Source of the DNA: Candidatus Colimorpha enterica
GTDB lineage: Bacteria; Bacillota; Clostridia; Oscillospirales; CAG-272
Reading direction: 5' to 3'
DNA: 5,215 nt
Assembly (NCBI GenBank): GCA_018065475.1
Contig: JAGHTD010000040.1
Location: 1-5,215, forward strand
Below are positions 1 to 5,215 of this stretch, one piece after another. Under the pieces are notes generated by a model, which saw only the letters and a list, made by a program, of their open reading frames with translations, made no database searches and had not been told where the DNA came from. The position numbers and the translations under genes are program-made. How positions within the stretch are numbered: the stretch's first letter is position 1; every line of letters begins with the position of its first letter.

Positions 1-2303
1 CGGCAGAAGAGCAGGCGGAGATCGACGCGATGAAGGCGAAAAACGCCGCTTTTTCCACCGAGGATTTCGGAAAGAAAAAGAACCTCGAAGCGCTTGACGT
101 CAAGGGCTTCGACCCCAAGGCGGCGCCGAGGGCAGGACACCCCCGCGTAATGTTCACCGCCGACGACTACTCCTCCCTTATGCACAATCTGAAAGCGAAG
201 GGGAACGACACGGCTTATAAGCGTTATTTCTCCGAATCCTCGAAGAAGGACACCGAGTCCGCCGTCTTTGACCCGAACTCCAAGGAGAACCTCAGCTTTC
301 CCGCACTTATGGAGATCCAGGCGATGGCTTACCGCTATTATCTGACCGACGAGGAGATCTACGCACAGAGAGCGATCTACGCCCTCAAGAACACACTTCT
401 TGAGCTCAACCTCTCCTCCGCTCCCTACGACCTCTACCGCGGTTACGGTGACGTCGCTTACGTCGCCGCCTGCGTTTACGACTGGTGCTACGACGTCCTC
501 TCCGATCTTGACAAGGAGCAGATCGTCCTCGGCACCGTCAACAAGTGCCTGATGAAAATGGAGATCGGCGTTCCGCCGTCCAAGGCGGGCGACATCTGCC
601 ACCACAACACTGAGTGCCAGCTCAACAGGACTTATCTTTCGTTCGCTCTCGCCGTTTACGACGAATATCCTTTCATCTATAACTTCGCCGTCGGCCGTCT
701 TTCCAACCGTATGGCAGAGGCGCAGGATTACCTCCTTCAGTCGGGCCTTCACTGGGAAGGCGACGACTACGTAGGTCTCCGCCTCACCGCCCTTCTCCAG
801 GGTCAGTACCTCTACAAGAAAGGCACCGGAGCCGACCTCTACAACGACGCCGACCTTCACAGAACGGCCCTCTCCGTCGCCGACACTCTGCTTCCCGGCA
901 AGGACAATTTGGCGGCGTGCAAGAACTTCGAGATCGGTGACCAGTGCGGAACCGAAAATATGTGGCTCCCTCTTGCCGCCTTCTTCGGCGCAAGCATTTA
1001 CAATGAGCCAGGCCTCTACACCGTAGCTGACAGCTTCATCAACGCAAAGACGAACTTTGCGCAGGCGTTCAACAACTACGTCTGCTTCTCGCCCGTCGAT
1101 TTCCTCATCCTCAACGATCCCGAACTTGAACACAAGCCGCTCGGCGAAAGCAAAAACCTCGTCAACATCATAGACTTCCCGAAGAGCTCACTTTTCGCGC
1201 GCACATCCTGGGAGGATGACGGCGCGATCGCCCTCTATATGACGATGAACGAGGTCTATACCTCCTCCCACTCCCACATGGAAGCGGGCTCCTTCCAGAT
1301 CTACTGGAAGGGTTGGCTGATCTCCGATTCGGGCGTTTATGACAGCTACGGCTCCGATCATCACTACGCATACTCCATGCAGACGATCTCGGCAAACTCC
1401 GTCCTCGTCTATAACCCCGCAATGAGGGTCACCGACAAGCCCACCCGCCTCTATTCCGGCGGCCAGTCGATAAGGATACAGAGCCGTCTCGTCTGCCCCA
1501 CGACGCTCGATCAGCTCAAAAAGTCAGGCAACTACCAGGCGGAGATCTTCGGCAAGACGGCGTCCGTCACCGACGGCAAATACGAGTATTCCTATCTCGC
1601 GGGCGATATGACGAAGGCCTACGACAAGGAGACTGTCTCCGAGGCAACCCGTCATCTCATCTCCGTTATGACAGGCAACGAGCAGTACCCGATGGTATTC
1701 GTCACCTTTGACAGAGTCACCGCCGTTGACGCTTCCTTCAAAAAGACATTCCTGCTCCACGCTCACTACGAGCCGAAGATCGACGGGGAATATATCACGA
1801 TCGACAACACGAAGGCAAAGCTCGTGGCGCAGAACTGCTTCACCGATATGAACTATACCGTATGGGGAGCAAACGGAACGAGCCCCTATAATGTCGGAGT
1901 GCAGAACGTTCTTCCTACCAAGAACGGTACAAATCCCGATTTCAGAGTGGATATGTGCCCGAAGGAGCAGAAGGCGACCGACCTCGTGGCGACCGTCATG
2001 TACGTCACCGACTCATCCAACACGGCGGCTCCCGTAAAGGCGGAGACCTTTGAAAACGGCGAGCTCATGGGCACGAAGCTTCTCGGCGTCGTGACCGCAT
2101 TCGCAAAGAGCGAAAACGCACTGGCTTCTTCATCCTCCTTCACCGTTGACGGCGACAGCAAGGTCTTCGTCGGCGGCGTCAAGGCGGGAAGCTGGAAGGT
2201 GACGACCTCCGCAGGCACAAGCACCGTCACCGTCGGCGACAGCGACGGTCTCCTCTCCTTCACCTCCCCCGCAGGCGAAGTAAAGATCGAATACGTCGGA
2301 TGA
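1..2303 (+). CDS. Heparinase II/III-like polysaccharide lyase, 5'-truncated by the window edge
   Basis: Probable lyase cleaving uronic-acid-containing polysaccharides by beta-elimination. The frame is open from position 3 (AEEQAEIDA precedes the first Met at 30), so the true start and any signal peptide probably lie upstream. Numbering from that Met: GHPRVMFTADDY (36-47) resembles the family's entry motif. An alpha-helical toroid follows to about 330, with HHN (191-193) and EGDDY (243-247). The beta-sandwich lyase domain starts near 386, with HSHMEAGSF (414-422), SDSG (432-435) and HHYAY (444-448). In Pedobacter heparinase II, as I recall it, catalysis uses His202, Tyr257 and His406, and zinc is held by His408, Asp425 and His464. 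The spacings here match: H192 to Y247 is 55 residues and H416 to D433 is 17. The usual His-Asn motif reads A455-N456. The C-terminus (about 705-757) looks like a small beta domain. Substrate cannot be told from sequence; the family call is firm. Confidence 0.87.
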   Translation, partial: AEEQAEIDAMKAKNAAFSTEDFGKKKNLEALDVKGFDPKAAPRAGHPRVMFTADDYSSLMHNLKAKGNDTAYKRYFSESSKKDTESAVFDPNSKENLSFPALMEIQAMAYRYYLTDEEIYAQRAIYALKNTLLELNLSSAPYDLYRGYGDVAYVAACVYDWCYDVLSDLDKEQIVLGTVNKCLMKMEIGVPPSKAGDICHHNTECQLNRTYLSFALAVYDEYPFIYNFAVGRLSNRMAEAQDYLLQSGLHWEGDDYVGLRLTALLQGQYLYKKGTGADLYNDADLHRTALSVADTLLPGKDNLAACKNFEIGDQCGTENMWLPLAAFFGASIYNEPGLYTVADSFINAKTNFAQAFNNYVCFSPVDFLILNDPELEHKPLGESKNLVNIIDFPKSSLFARTSWEDDGAIALYMTMNEVYTSSHSHMEAGSFQIYWKGWLISDSGVYDSYGSDHHYAYSMQTISANSVLVYNPAMRVTDKPTRLYSGGQSIRIQSRLVCPTTLDQLKKSGNYQAEIFGKTASVTDGKYEYSYLAGDMTKAYDKETVSEATRHLISVMTGNEQYPMVFVTFDRVTAVDASFKKTFLLHAHYEPKIDGEYITIDNTKAKLVAQNCFTDMNYTVWGANGTSPYNVGVQNVLPTKNGTNPDFRVDMCPKEQKATDLVATVMYVTDSSNTAAPVKAETFENGELMGTKLLGVVTAFAKSENALASSSSFTVDGDSKVFVGGVKAGSWKVTTSAGTSTVTVGDSDGLLSFTSPAGEVKIEYVG

Positions 2304-2328
2304 TCTCACATAAAAACATCAGAAACGG

Positions 2329-2354
2329 AAAAAGGGCTCGATGAGCCCTTTTTT
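2329..2354. terminator. Bidirectional intrinsic terminator between convergent genes
   Basis: A perfect GGGCTC/GAGCCC stem (2334-2339 and 2343-2348) with a GAT loop is flanked by five A on the left and six T on the right. The stem can therefore extend with A-T pairs, and each strand ends in a U-run when transcribed. It lies 25 bases after the lyase stop and about 40 bases beyond the stop of the minus-strand operon, so it can end transcription of both. Confidence 0.9.
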
Positions 2355-2393
2355 CGTAGCATTGTTCTGTCGGACGGCTTCCCGCCGCACAGG

Positions 2394-4193
2394 TCATTTG
2401 TCAAAATACCAAATACGTGATTTTCCGATCGTTTCGTCATGAACCGGGATCTCCATTCTGAAACCGTCAAGCGTGACCTTGAACGTGCCTTCCAAAACTG
2501 ATAATTGCGTCCATTGCGCTTCACTTGTCAATCTCGTTTTCAGAGTGCCCGTCTCTTTGTCAAACTCATATTCGCCGGTTGTTTGAGTGCCAAAGAGTCC
2601 ATCCCCGAAGTCGAACATAAACATATATGTCCCGTCCTTCCGGAACAATAACGTTCCGGCGATCCTGCGTCCGTATGGTTCGCCGCCTTCCTGCGCACGC
2701 ATATACCACGTGCCGATAATGTCGTTCTCCTTTGAACTCATAAGCTGAAAATCTTTCTTGTAATATGGGCGCGGACTCTCATGGTACCTAACGAGTTCCG
2801 TTATCGGCGCATTTTCGTCATCGGCGTTCTGAATATACAACTTTTCGCCGTCAACCCACGCGCGCAGACGTTTACCGGAACCTGTTATCACATCCTCAAA
2901 GTACGCTATGTTTGTATCCCAATCAAGCTCGTATCTTATGACAATATGATCGTTGAGATCGGAGAAGCAGTTGTCCCAAAGGTAGATCTCAACTCTTCCG
3001 AGTCCGAAGTGGATAGTATATTGTCCGTCATAATCACAGCATGCCCATGTGTGGTTGAAATCGCTGATTTTGTCGAGCGTCCACTCTGTCTTTGTCGGGA
3101 GATCGTCGCTTCTTTCGTAGTAAAAGTCGCCGTCATCTGTCACCACAAGCGTGTTTCCCTCCATACGGTAAGGCACACTTCCGAAAGCTTCGTCCTCCGG
3201 AAAATAAATGCACATCATTTCGTCCTCGAAGTGATAAACGCCTTCCCAAACCATATCGTAGGTATTGTCCTCGTAATTCGTGAGCTGATACATTCTGAGT
3301 TCTCCGTTTTTTCCGAACCAATACGCTACGGGAAATGGTTCGCTTACGCAATGCCAATACCCGATGAAAGAGAGGTCTCTTTCGGTAGGCGGACCAAACG
3401 AAAACTCGTCCGTTACCGGAGGGTCTTCGGTGGTACTTGCGGGGTCGGTCGTATCTTCACCCGCCGACGTTTCGTCGGGGTCGGTAGTATCTTCACCCGC
3501 TGACGTTTCGTCGGAATCAAGAAGAGTGGCAAGAACGATCTGCGTCTTGAAAGTATCCTGCTCCCACCGCCTTGTGAGAGTGAGCTCAATATAGGACATA
3601 AGAACGGGTGCGCCATCGGAAGTATGTGCGAGCTTCTCATCCTTGATTTCGTATTCGTAGGAATACAGGGTGCCGTAAATATTGTGCAGCATCTTTTCTA
3701 TTGAGGTCTCGACCTCTGCCTCTTTGTCAGGCAAAACGTCACTCGGAAGGTCACCGGGAGCAGACAGTACGATCCCTACTGCCCGCAGATCGTATTGAGC
3801 AACTTCGACTCCGGCTTTATTATCCTCCACGTCGAAAACGTAGGTCTTATAATTGCTTTCTATTTCTTCTCCAGCCGTCGTCTGCTCGTCTGCGGTCGTT
3901 TCATCTCCCGCCGTGGTTTCTACGTCGGCTGTCGTTTCCTCTCCCGCCGTCGTCTGCTCGTCGGGATTTTTCTTTGTCTCTGTCGTGACGTCGATCGGCG
4001 GGGTTATCGGCCTACCGTGTCTGAACATCGGGACGGCTATCACTGCCGCACAGACAAGTGCGACGCACGCCGCCGCGACGGCGCAGACGGTTTTGAACAC
4101 CGGCAAGGATTTTTTCGGCATTGCCGCATCCGCCGCTCTTATGAGATCGTCGTCAATATCGCATATTGCATCCTGAAACAATTCACTTTTCAT
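2394..4193 (-). CDS. Membrane-anchored probable anti-sigma/sensor protein with lipocalin-like outer domains
   Basis: Likely sensor and regulator partner of the ECF sigma factor encoded just upstream, whose stop overlaps this start as ATGA. Layout (599 residues): a cytoplasmic segment 1-30 containing FQDAICDIDDDLIRAAD, a form typical of clostridial ECF-partner proteins; one membrane helix, about 31-56; a Thr/Glu linker with five hexapeptide repeats (79-108); a globular region (about 115-226); a second linker with a duplicated 12-mer (228-251); then three beta-rich segments, about 274-362, 369-471 and 492-599. The first and third share the pattern GYW/GTW, then a glycine-containing strand turn, GVYHF/GEYEF and a W/F-rich end, reminiscent of lipocalin-like domains. 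No HxxxCxxC zinc anti-sigma motif and no lipobox are seen, so topology should be N-in, C-out. The anti-sigma role is inferred from gene order and N-terminal style. The domain class is a judgement from pattern; ligand unknown. Confidence 0.75.
   Translation of the reverse strand: MKSELFQDAICDIDDDLIRAADAAMPKKSLPVFKTVCAVAAACVALVCAAVIAVPMFRHGRPITPPIDVTTETKKNPDEQTTAGEETTADVETTAGDETTADEQTTAGEEIESNYKTYVFDVEDNKAGVEVAQYDLRAVGIVLSAPGDLPSDVLPDKEAEVETSIEKMLHNIYGTLYSYEYEIKDEKLAHTSDGAPVLMSYIELTLTRRWEQDTFKTQIVLATLLDSDETSAGEDTTDPDETSAGEDTTDPASTTEDPPVTDEFSFGPPTERDLSFIGYWHCVSEPFPVAYWFGKNGELRMYQLTNYEDNTYDMVWEGVYHFEDEMMCIYFPEDEAFGSVPYRMEGNTLVVTDDGDFYYERSDDLPTKTEWTLDKISDFNHTWACCDYDGQYTIHFGLGRVEIYLWDNCFSDLNDHIVIRYELDWDTNIAYFEDVITGSGKRLRAWVDGEKLYIQNADDENAPITELVRYHESPRPYYKKDFQLMSSKENDIIGTWYMRAQEGGEPYGRRIAGTLLFRKDGTYMFMFDFGDGLFGTQTTGEYEFDKETGTLKTRLTSEAQWTQLSVLEGTFKVTLDGFRMEIPVHDETIGKSRIWYFDK
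3441..3512 (-). repeat. 36-bp tandem duplication in the second linker of the membrane protein
   Basis: Two adjacent 36-base copies (3441-3476 and 3477-3512) differ at two positions only, both silent. Each encodes DETSAGEDTTDP, at residues 228-239 and 240-251. Near identity at the DNA level points to a recent in-frame duplication that lengthens the spacer between the first globular region and the beta-rich domains. Confidence 0.93.
3870..3959 (-). repeat. 18-bp coding repeats (five hexapeptides) in the juxtamembrane linker
   Basis: Residues 79-108 consist of five consecutive hexapeptides: EQTTAG, EETTAD, VETTAG, DETTAD and EQTTAG. The DNA is correspondingly repetitive with an 18-base period. 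The stretch follows the membrane helix, so it should form an acidic, Thr-rich extended stalk on the outside of the cell, possibly O-glycosylated or embedded in the wall. Copy number may vary between strains. Confidence 0.9.
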
Positions 4194-4747
4194 ATTATCA
4201 AGCCCTCTTTCCTTAAATATTCCGCGAGTTTTTCTCTCGTCCTCTGAAGCGTGACCTTCACTTTTCCCTCGGAAAACCCGTATCTCTCGCCGATTTCTTT
4301 TATCGGATCGTTGTACCAGTATCGGCGAATGAGCAGGTTTCGGTTCGTTTCGGGAAGCGTGCGCAAAAAGTCGGATATGGCTTTCGACAGTATTTTCCTG
4401 TCGATCTCGGCTCCGAAATCGTCATCGACCGCAATTTCCTCTATCTCCTCGAGCGACACGGAGAATTCGCTCGGGCATCTCGTTCCCGCGTGATTTTTTC
4501 TCCACCGTGAGATCGAGATCCTTCTTGTCAGCTTTCCCATATAGGTTTTCAGATCCTCCGGTCTCCCCGGCGGAATGCTGTTCCACGCCGCGTGGAGCGC
4601 CTCGTTTGCGCACTCCTCGGCGTCCTGCTCGTTTCCGGTGATGTTCCTTGCAATGGACAGGCAGTATTTGCCGTATTTTGTCTGCGTTTCTCTCACCGCA
4701 TCGTCCGACCGTTCCCAGTACAAGCCGACTATTTCTTCATCCTTCAT
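4190..4747 (-). CDS. ECF-type RNA polymerase sigma factor (sigma-70 family, group 4)
   Basis: Alternative sigma factor that would direct RNA polymerase to a small regulon, probably including its own operon. At 185 residues it has normal ECF length. Region 2 spans about 20-86: DAEECANEALHAAWNSIPP (42-60) is the typical core-binding segment, and the following DLKTYMGKLTRRISISRWRK (65-84) covers the -10 recognition part. A linker follows (about 87-122). Region 4 spans about 124-180, with LPETNRNLLIRRYW followed by a helix-turn-helix, DPIKEIGERYGFSEGKVKV (147-165), and an amphipathic last helix. The opening MKDEEIVGLYWERSDDAV is a form I associate with clostridial ECF factors, and a strong Shine-Dalgarno sits at the right spacing, which fixes the start. 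The gene is first in the operon, and the membrane partner downstream overlaps by 4 bases. Subgroup and target promoters cannot be assigned by eye. Confidence 0.95.
   Translation of the reverse strand: MKDEEIVGLYWERSDDAVRETQTKYGKYCLSIARNITGNEQDAEECANEALHAAWNSIPPGRPEDLKTYMGKLTRRISISRWRKNHAGTRCPSEFSVSLEEIEEIAVDDDFGAEIDRKILSKAISDFLRTLPETNRNLLIRRYWYNDPIKEIGERYGFSEGKVKVTLQRTREKLAEYLRKEGLII
4203..4208 (-). promoter_or_regulatory. Ribosome binding site of the membrane-protein gene, inside the sigma gene
   Basis: On the minus strand AGAGGG lies 9 bases before the ATG, within the last codons of the sigma factor gene. Together with the ATGA stop-start overlap (4190-4193) this supports the chosen start and translational coupling of the two genes. 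Confidence 0.65.
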
Positions 4748-4752
4748 TTTTG

Positions 4753-4759
4753 CCTCCTT
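4753..4759 (-). promoter_or_regulatory. Strong Shine-Dalgarno site of the sigma factor gene
   Basis: AAGGAGG on the minus strand ends 5 bases before the ATG at 4747. It is an almost ideal anti-16S match, selects this start codon, and is typical of Firmicutes. Confidence 0.9.
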
Positions 4760-4771
4760 CCTAAGTTCTAA

Positions 4772-4781
4772 AAAGGCCTTT
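4772..4781. other. 10-bp perfect palindrome AAAGGCCTTT in the sigma operon leader
   Basis: The decamer AAAGGCCTTT is fully self-complementary and lies between the candidate promoter and the ribosome binding site. It could be a binding site for a dimeric regulator or simply chance in a short leader. Nothing else supports a regulator, so the sequence is recorded without a function. Confidence 0.35.
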
Positions 4782-4791
4782 CACTTTACTA

Positions 4792-4817
4792 CTCGCATGA
4801 ATATAAAAAAGGTAACA
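4792..4817 (-). promoter_or_regulatory. Candidate ECF-type autoregulatory promoter of the sigma operon
   Basis: On the minus strand TGTTAC is followed by a T-rich 16-base spacer and then CGAG. Firmicute ECF promoters commonly look like TGAAAC-N16-CGT, so element spacing and spacer composition fit, but both elements deviate from that consensus. Transcription would begin around 4785 and leave a leader of roughly 40 bases. A housekeeping alternative is TATATT at 4800-4805, but the sequence at its -35 position matches poorly. Confidence 0.35.
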
Positions 4818-4855
4818 GATATTTGTGATTTTTTCAAAAAAGAAAATGCTCTCCT

Positions 4856-4887
4856 CTTTGCGGGAGGGAGCAAAGTGCCTGAGGCAC
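4856..4887. repeat. Double-hairpin repeat unit (isolated copy)
   Basis: Two hairpins stand directly side by side: CTTTGC/GCAAAG (4856-4861 and 4870-4875) with an 8-base loop, and GTGCC-TGA-GGCAC (4875-4887). They share one base. The order, hairpin followed at once by a small-loop hairpin, is the same as at 4965-5002, which suggests the same repeat family in a diverged or partial form. A competing fold pairs the CT-rich bases before 4857 with GGGAGGGAGC. Confidence 0.6.
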
Positions 4888-4964
4888 ATACATTGATGCA
4901 GACGATCGCTTGTCCGGCTAACTTCGGGGTGAGGCAATAATTTTGAAGTGAAGACGAACGGAAG

Positions 4965-5017
4965 ACCTTCCTCCGGGAGGAAGGTGTCGCCCGTAGGGTG
5001 ACGGAAGGAGCCCGGCG
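4965..5017 (+). repeat. REP-like double-hairpin unit, left arm of an inverted pair
   Basis: Hairpin A is ACCTTCCTC-CGG-GAGGAAGGT, with nine perfect pairs (4965-4985). Hairpin B, GTCGCCC-GTA-GGGTGAC, follows at once with seven pairs, one of them G-T (4986-5002). The tail GGAAGGAGCCCGGCG (5003-5017) ends the unit. An inverted counterpart with the same order, two hairpins and then a GGAGCCCG tail, lies at 5109-5156. The density of perfect short stems is far above chance. Confidence 0.75.
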
Positions 5018-5108
5018 ATCGGTTTATTGTTAGTAAACCTTCACCGATGGATGATAAACTAACAATTACATTCCGTTTCTATTTATTATGATACATAATC
5101 GTTTGTGC
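5018..5108. other. AT-rich core with competing inverted repeats
   Basis: The 91 bases between the two inverted units are AT-rich, in contrast with their GC-rich arms. Three overlapping pairings are possible: ATCGGT/ACCGAT (5018-5023 and 5043-5048), GGTTTA/TAAACC (5021-5026 and 5034-5039) and ATTGTTAGT/ACTAACAAT (5026-5034 and 5058-5066). They cannot all form together. A further ATTATG-ATA-CATAAT hairpin lies at 5085-5099. No coding potential or promoter is evident. Confidence 0.6.
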
Positions 5109-5156
5109 CGCGGGCTCCTCCACCGCTATGCGGAGGTCTCGCCACGGGCAAAGCCC
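5109..5156 (-). repeat. REP-like double-hairpin unit, right arm of the inverted pair
   Basis: Read on the minus strand this contains GGGC-TTT-GCCC (5156-5146), then CCTCCGC-ATA-GCGGTGG with one A-A mismatch (5136-5120), then a tail ending GGAGCCCGCG. The tail 5109-5121 is the inverse complement of the left tail apart from one inserted A and one G in the left copy. The element therefore has terminal-inverted-repeat-like symmetry. Confidence 0.65.
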
Positions 5157-5178
5157 TGCTCGGTCGGTTCTGCGGATC

Positions 5179-5199
5179 TGACAGCCCACCGGGCTGTCA
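5179..5199. repeat. Perfect 9-bp hairpin near the right edge
   Basis: TGACAGCCC-ACC-GGGCTGTCA forms nine uninterrupted pairs with a 3-base loop. Neither side carries a T-run, so it is not a canonical intrinsic terminator. It adjoins the REP-like cluster and may be another member or the beginning of a structure that continues beyond the window. Confidence 0.75.
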
Positions 5200-5215
5200 T
5201 TCAATCACCGCCTCA

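Larger units (their letters stand above)
4748..5215. other. Gene-free region: operon leader plus a palindromic repeat cluster
   Basis: No open frame here has a plausible start with ribosome binding site or a protein-like composition, and no tRNA or rRNA signature is recognised. The left 70 bases hold the sigma operon leader and candidate promoter. The sequence from about 4851 onward is dominated by short GC-rich hairpins, listed separately, around an AT-rich core. Positions 4888-4964 hold no structure I can support. Confidence 0.8.

Noticed and set aside
30..32. ATG at 30 as the true lyase start
   Set aside because: The frame is open to the left edge with protein-like residues, and only a weak GGCGGAG lies upstream, so an earlier start outside the window is more likely.
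1886..2263. 125-codon minus-strand frame inside the lyase gene
   Set aside because: A shadow of the GC-rich lyase coding strand without a recognisable start signal; the plus-strand frame continues uninterrupted with family motifs.
2781..3503. 240-codon open frame on the plus strand
   Set aside because: It lies wholly antisense to the membrane-protein gene, has no ribosome binding site or domain-like pattern, and ends in the complement of the linker repeats. The minus-strand reading has coherent protein composition.
3441..3959. CRISPR-like array from the regular repeats
   Set aside because: The 18- and 36-base repeats are contiguous, without spacers, in frame, and encode peptide linkers.
3795..4247. 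Plus-strand frames of 95-150 codons opposite the stalk repeats
   Set aside because: Their Arg/Ser-rich or SSPAVVS-type repeats are the complement of the Thr-rich linker codons and carry no independent start signals.
4575..4940. 121-codon plus-strand frame entering the intergenic region
   Set aside because: Its first half is antisense to the sigma factor and the rest runs through the promoter and hairpins; composition is not protein-like.
5179..5199. Intrinsic terminator
   Set aside because: The hairpin is strong but neither strand has a following T-run.
4851..5215. Riboswitch or known structured RNA
   Set aside because: Several hairpins occur, but no conserved riboswitch, T-box or 6S features are recognisable, and no gene in the window starts directly downstream of them on the plus strand.

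Overview
The window reads as chromosomal DNA from a moderately GC-rich member of the Clostridia, most likely an uncultured gut-type lineage. The basis is an ECF sigma factor paired with a membrane-anchored partner of the clostridial style, a strong AAGGAGG ribosome binding site, a heparinase II/III-like polysaccharide lyase, and intergenic DNA packed with short palindromes. This placement is an inference; no rRNA or other taxonomic marker is present.

Layout. Positions 1-2303 (+) hold the 3' part of a large heparinase II/III-like lyase gene whose reading frame is still open at the left edge. A compact hairpin with T-runs on both strands (2329-2354) separates it from a convergent two-gene operon on the minus strand. 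That operon starts near 4790, runs leftward, and encodes an ECF sigma factor (4190-4747). A translationally coupled gene follows (2394-4193, ATGA overlap) for a 599-residue single-pass membrane protein with two Thr/Glu/Asp-rich repetitive linkers and three probable beta-rich, lipocalin-like outer domains. The right end, 4748-5215, has no credible gene. It holds the operon's leader and candidate promoter, then a series of hairpin-forming repeats, including two double-hairpin units in inverted orientation around an AT-rich core, and a perfect 9-bp hairpin near the edge.

How it works together. The sigma factor and the membrane protein most likely form a signalling pair: the short cytoplasmic N-terminus of the membrane protein would hold or modulate the sigma factor, and the outer domains would sense the envelope or environment. 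The membrane protein lacks the classical zinc anti-sigma motif, so the mechanism is unknown. The lyase is convergent and separately terminated, so nothing in the window ties it to the sigma operon. The main points for a second look are the palindromic repeat cluster, the sensor architecture, and the apparent loss of a conserved histidine in the lyase.
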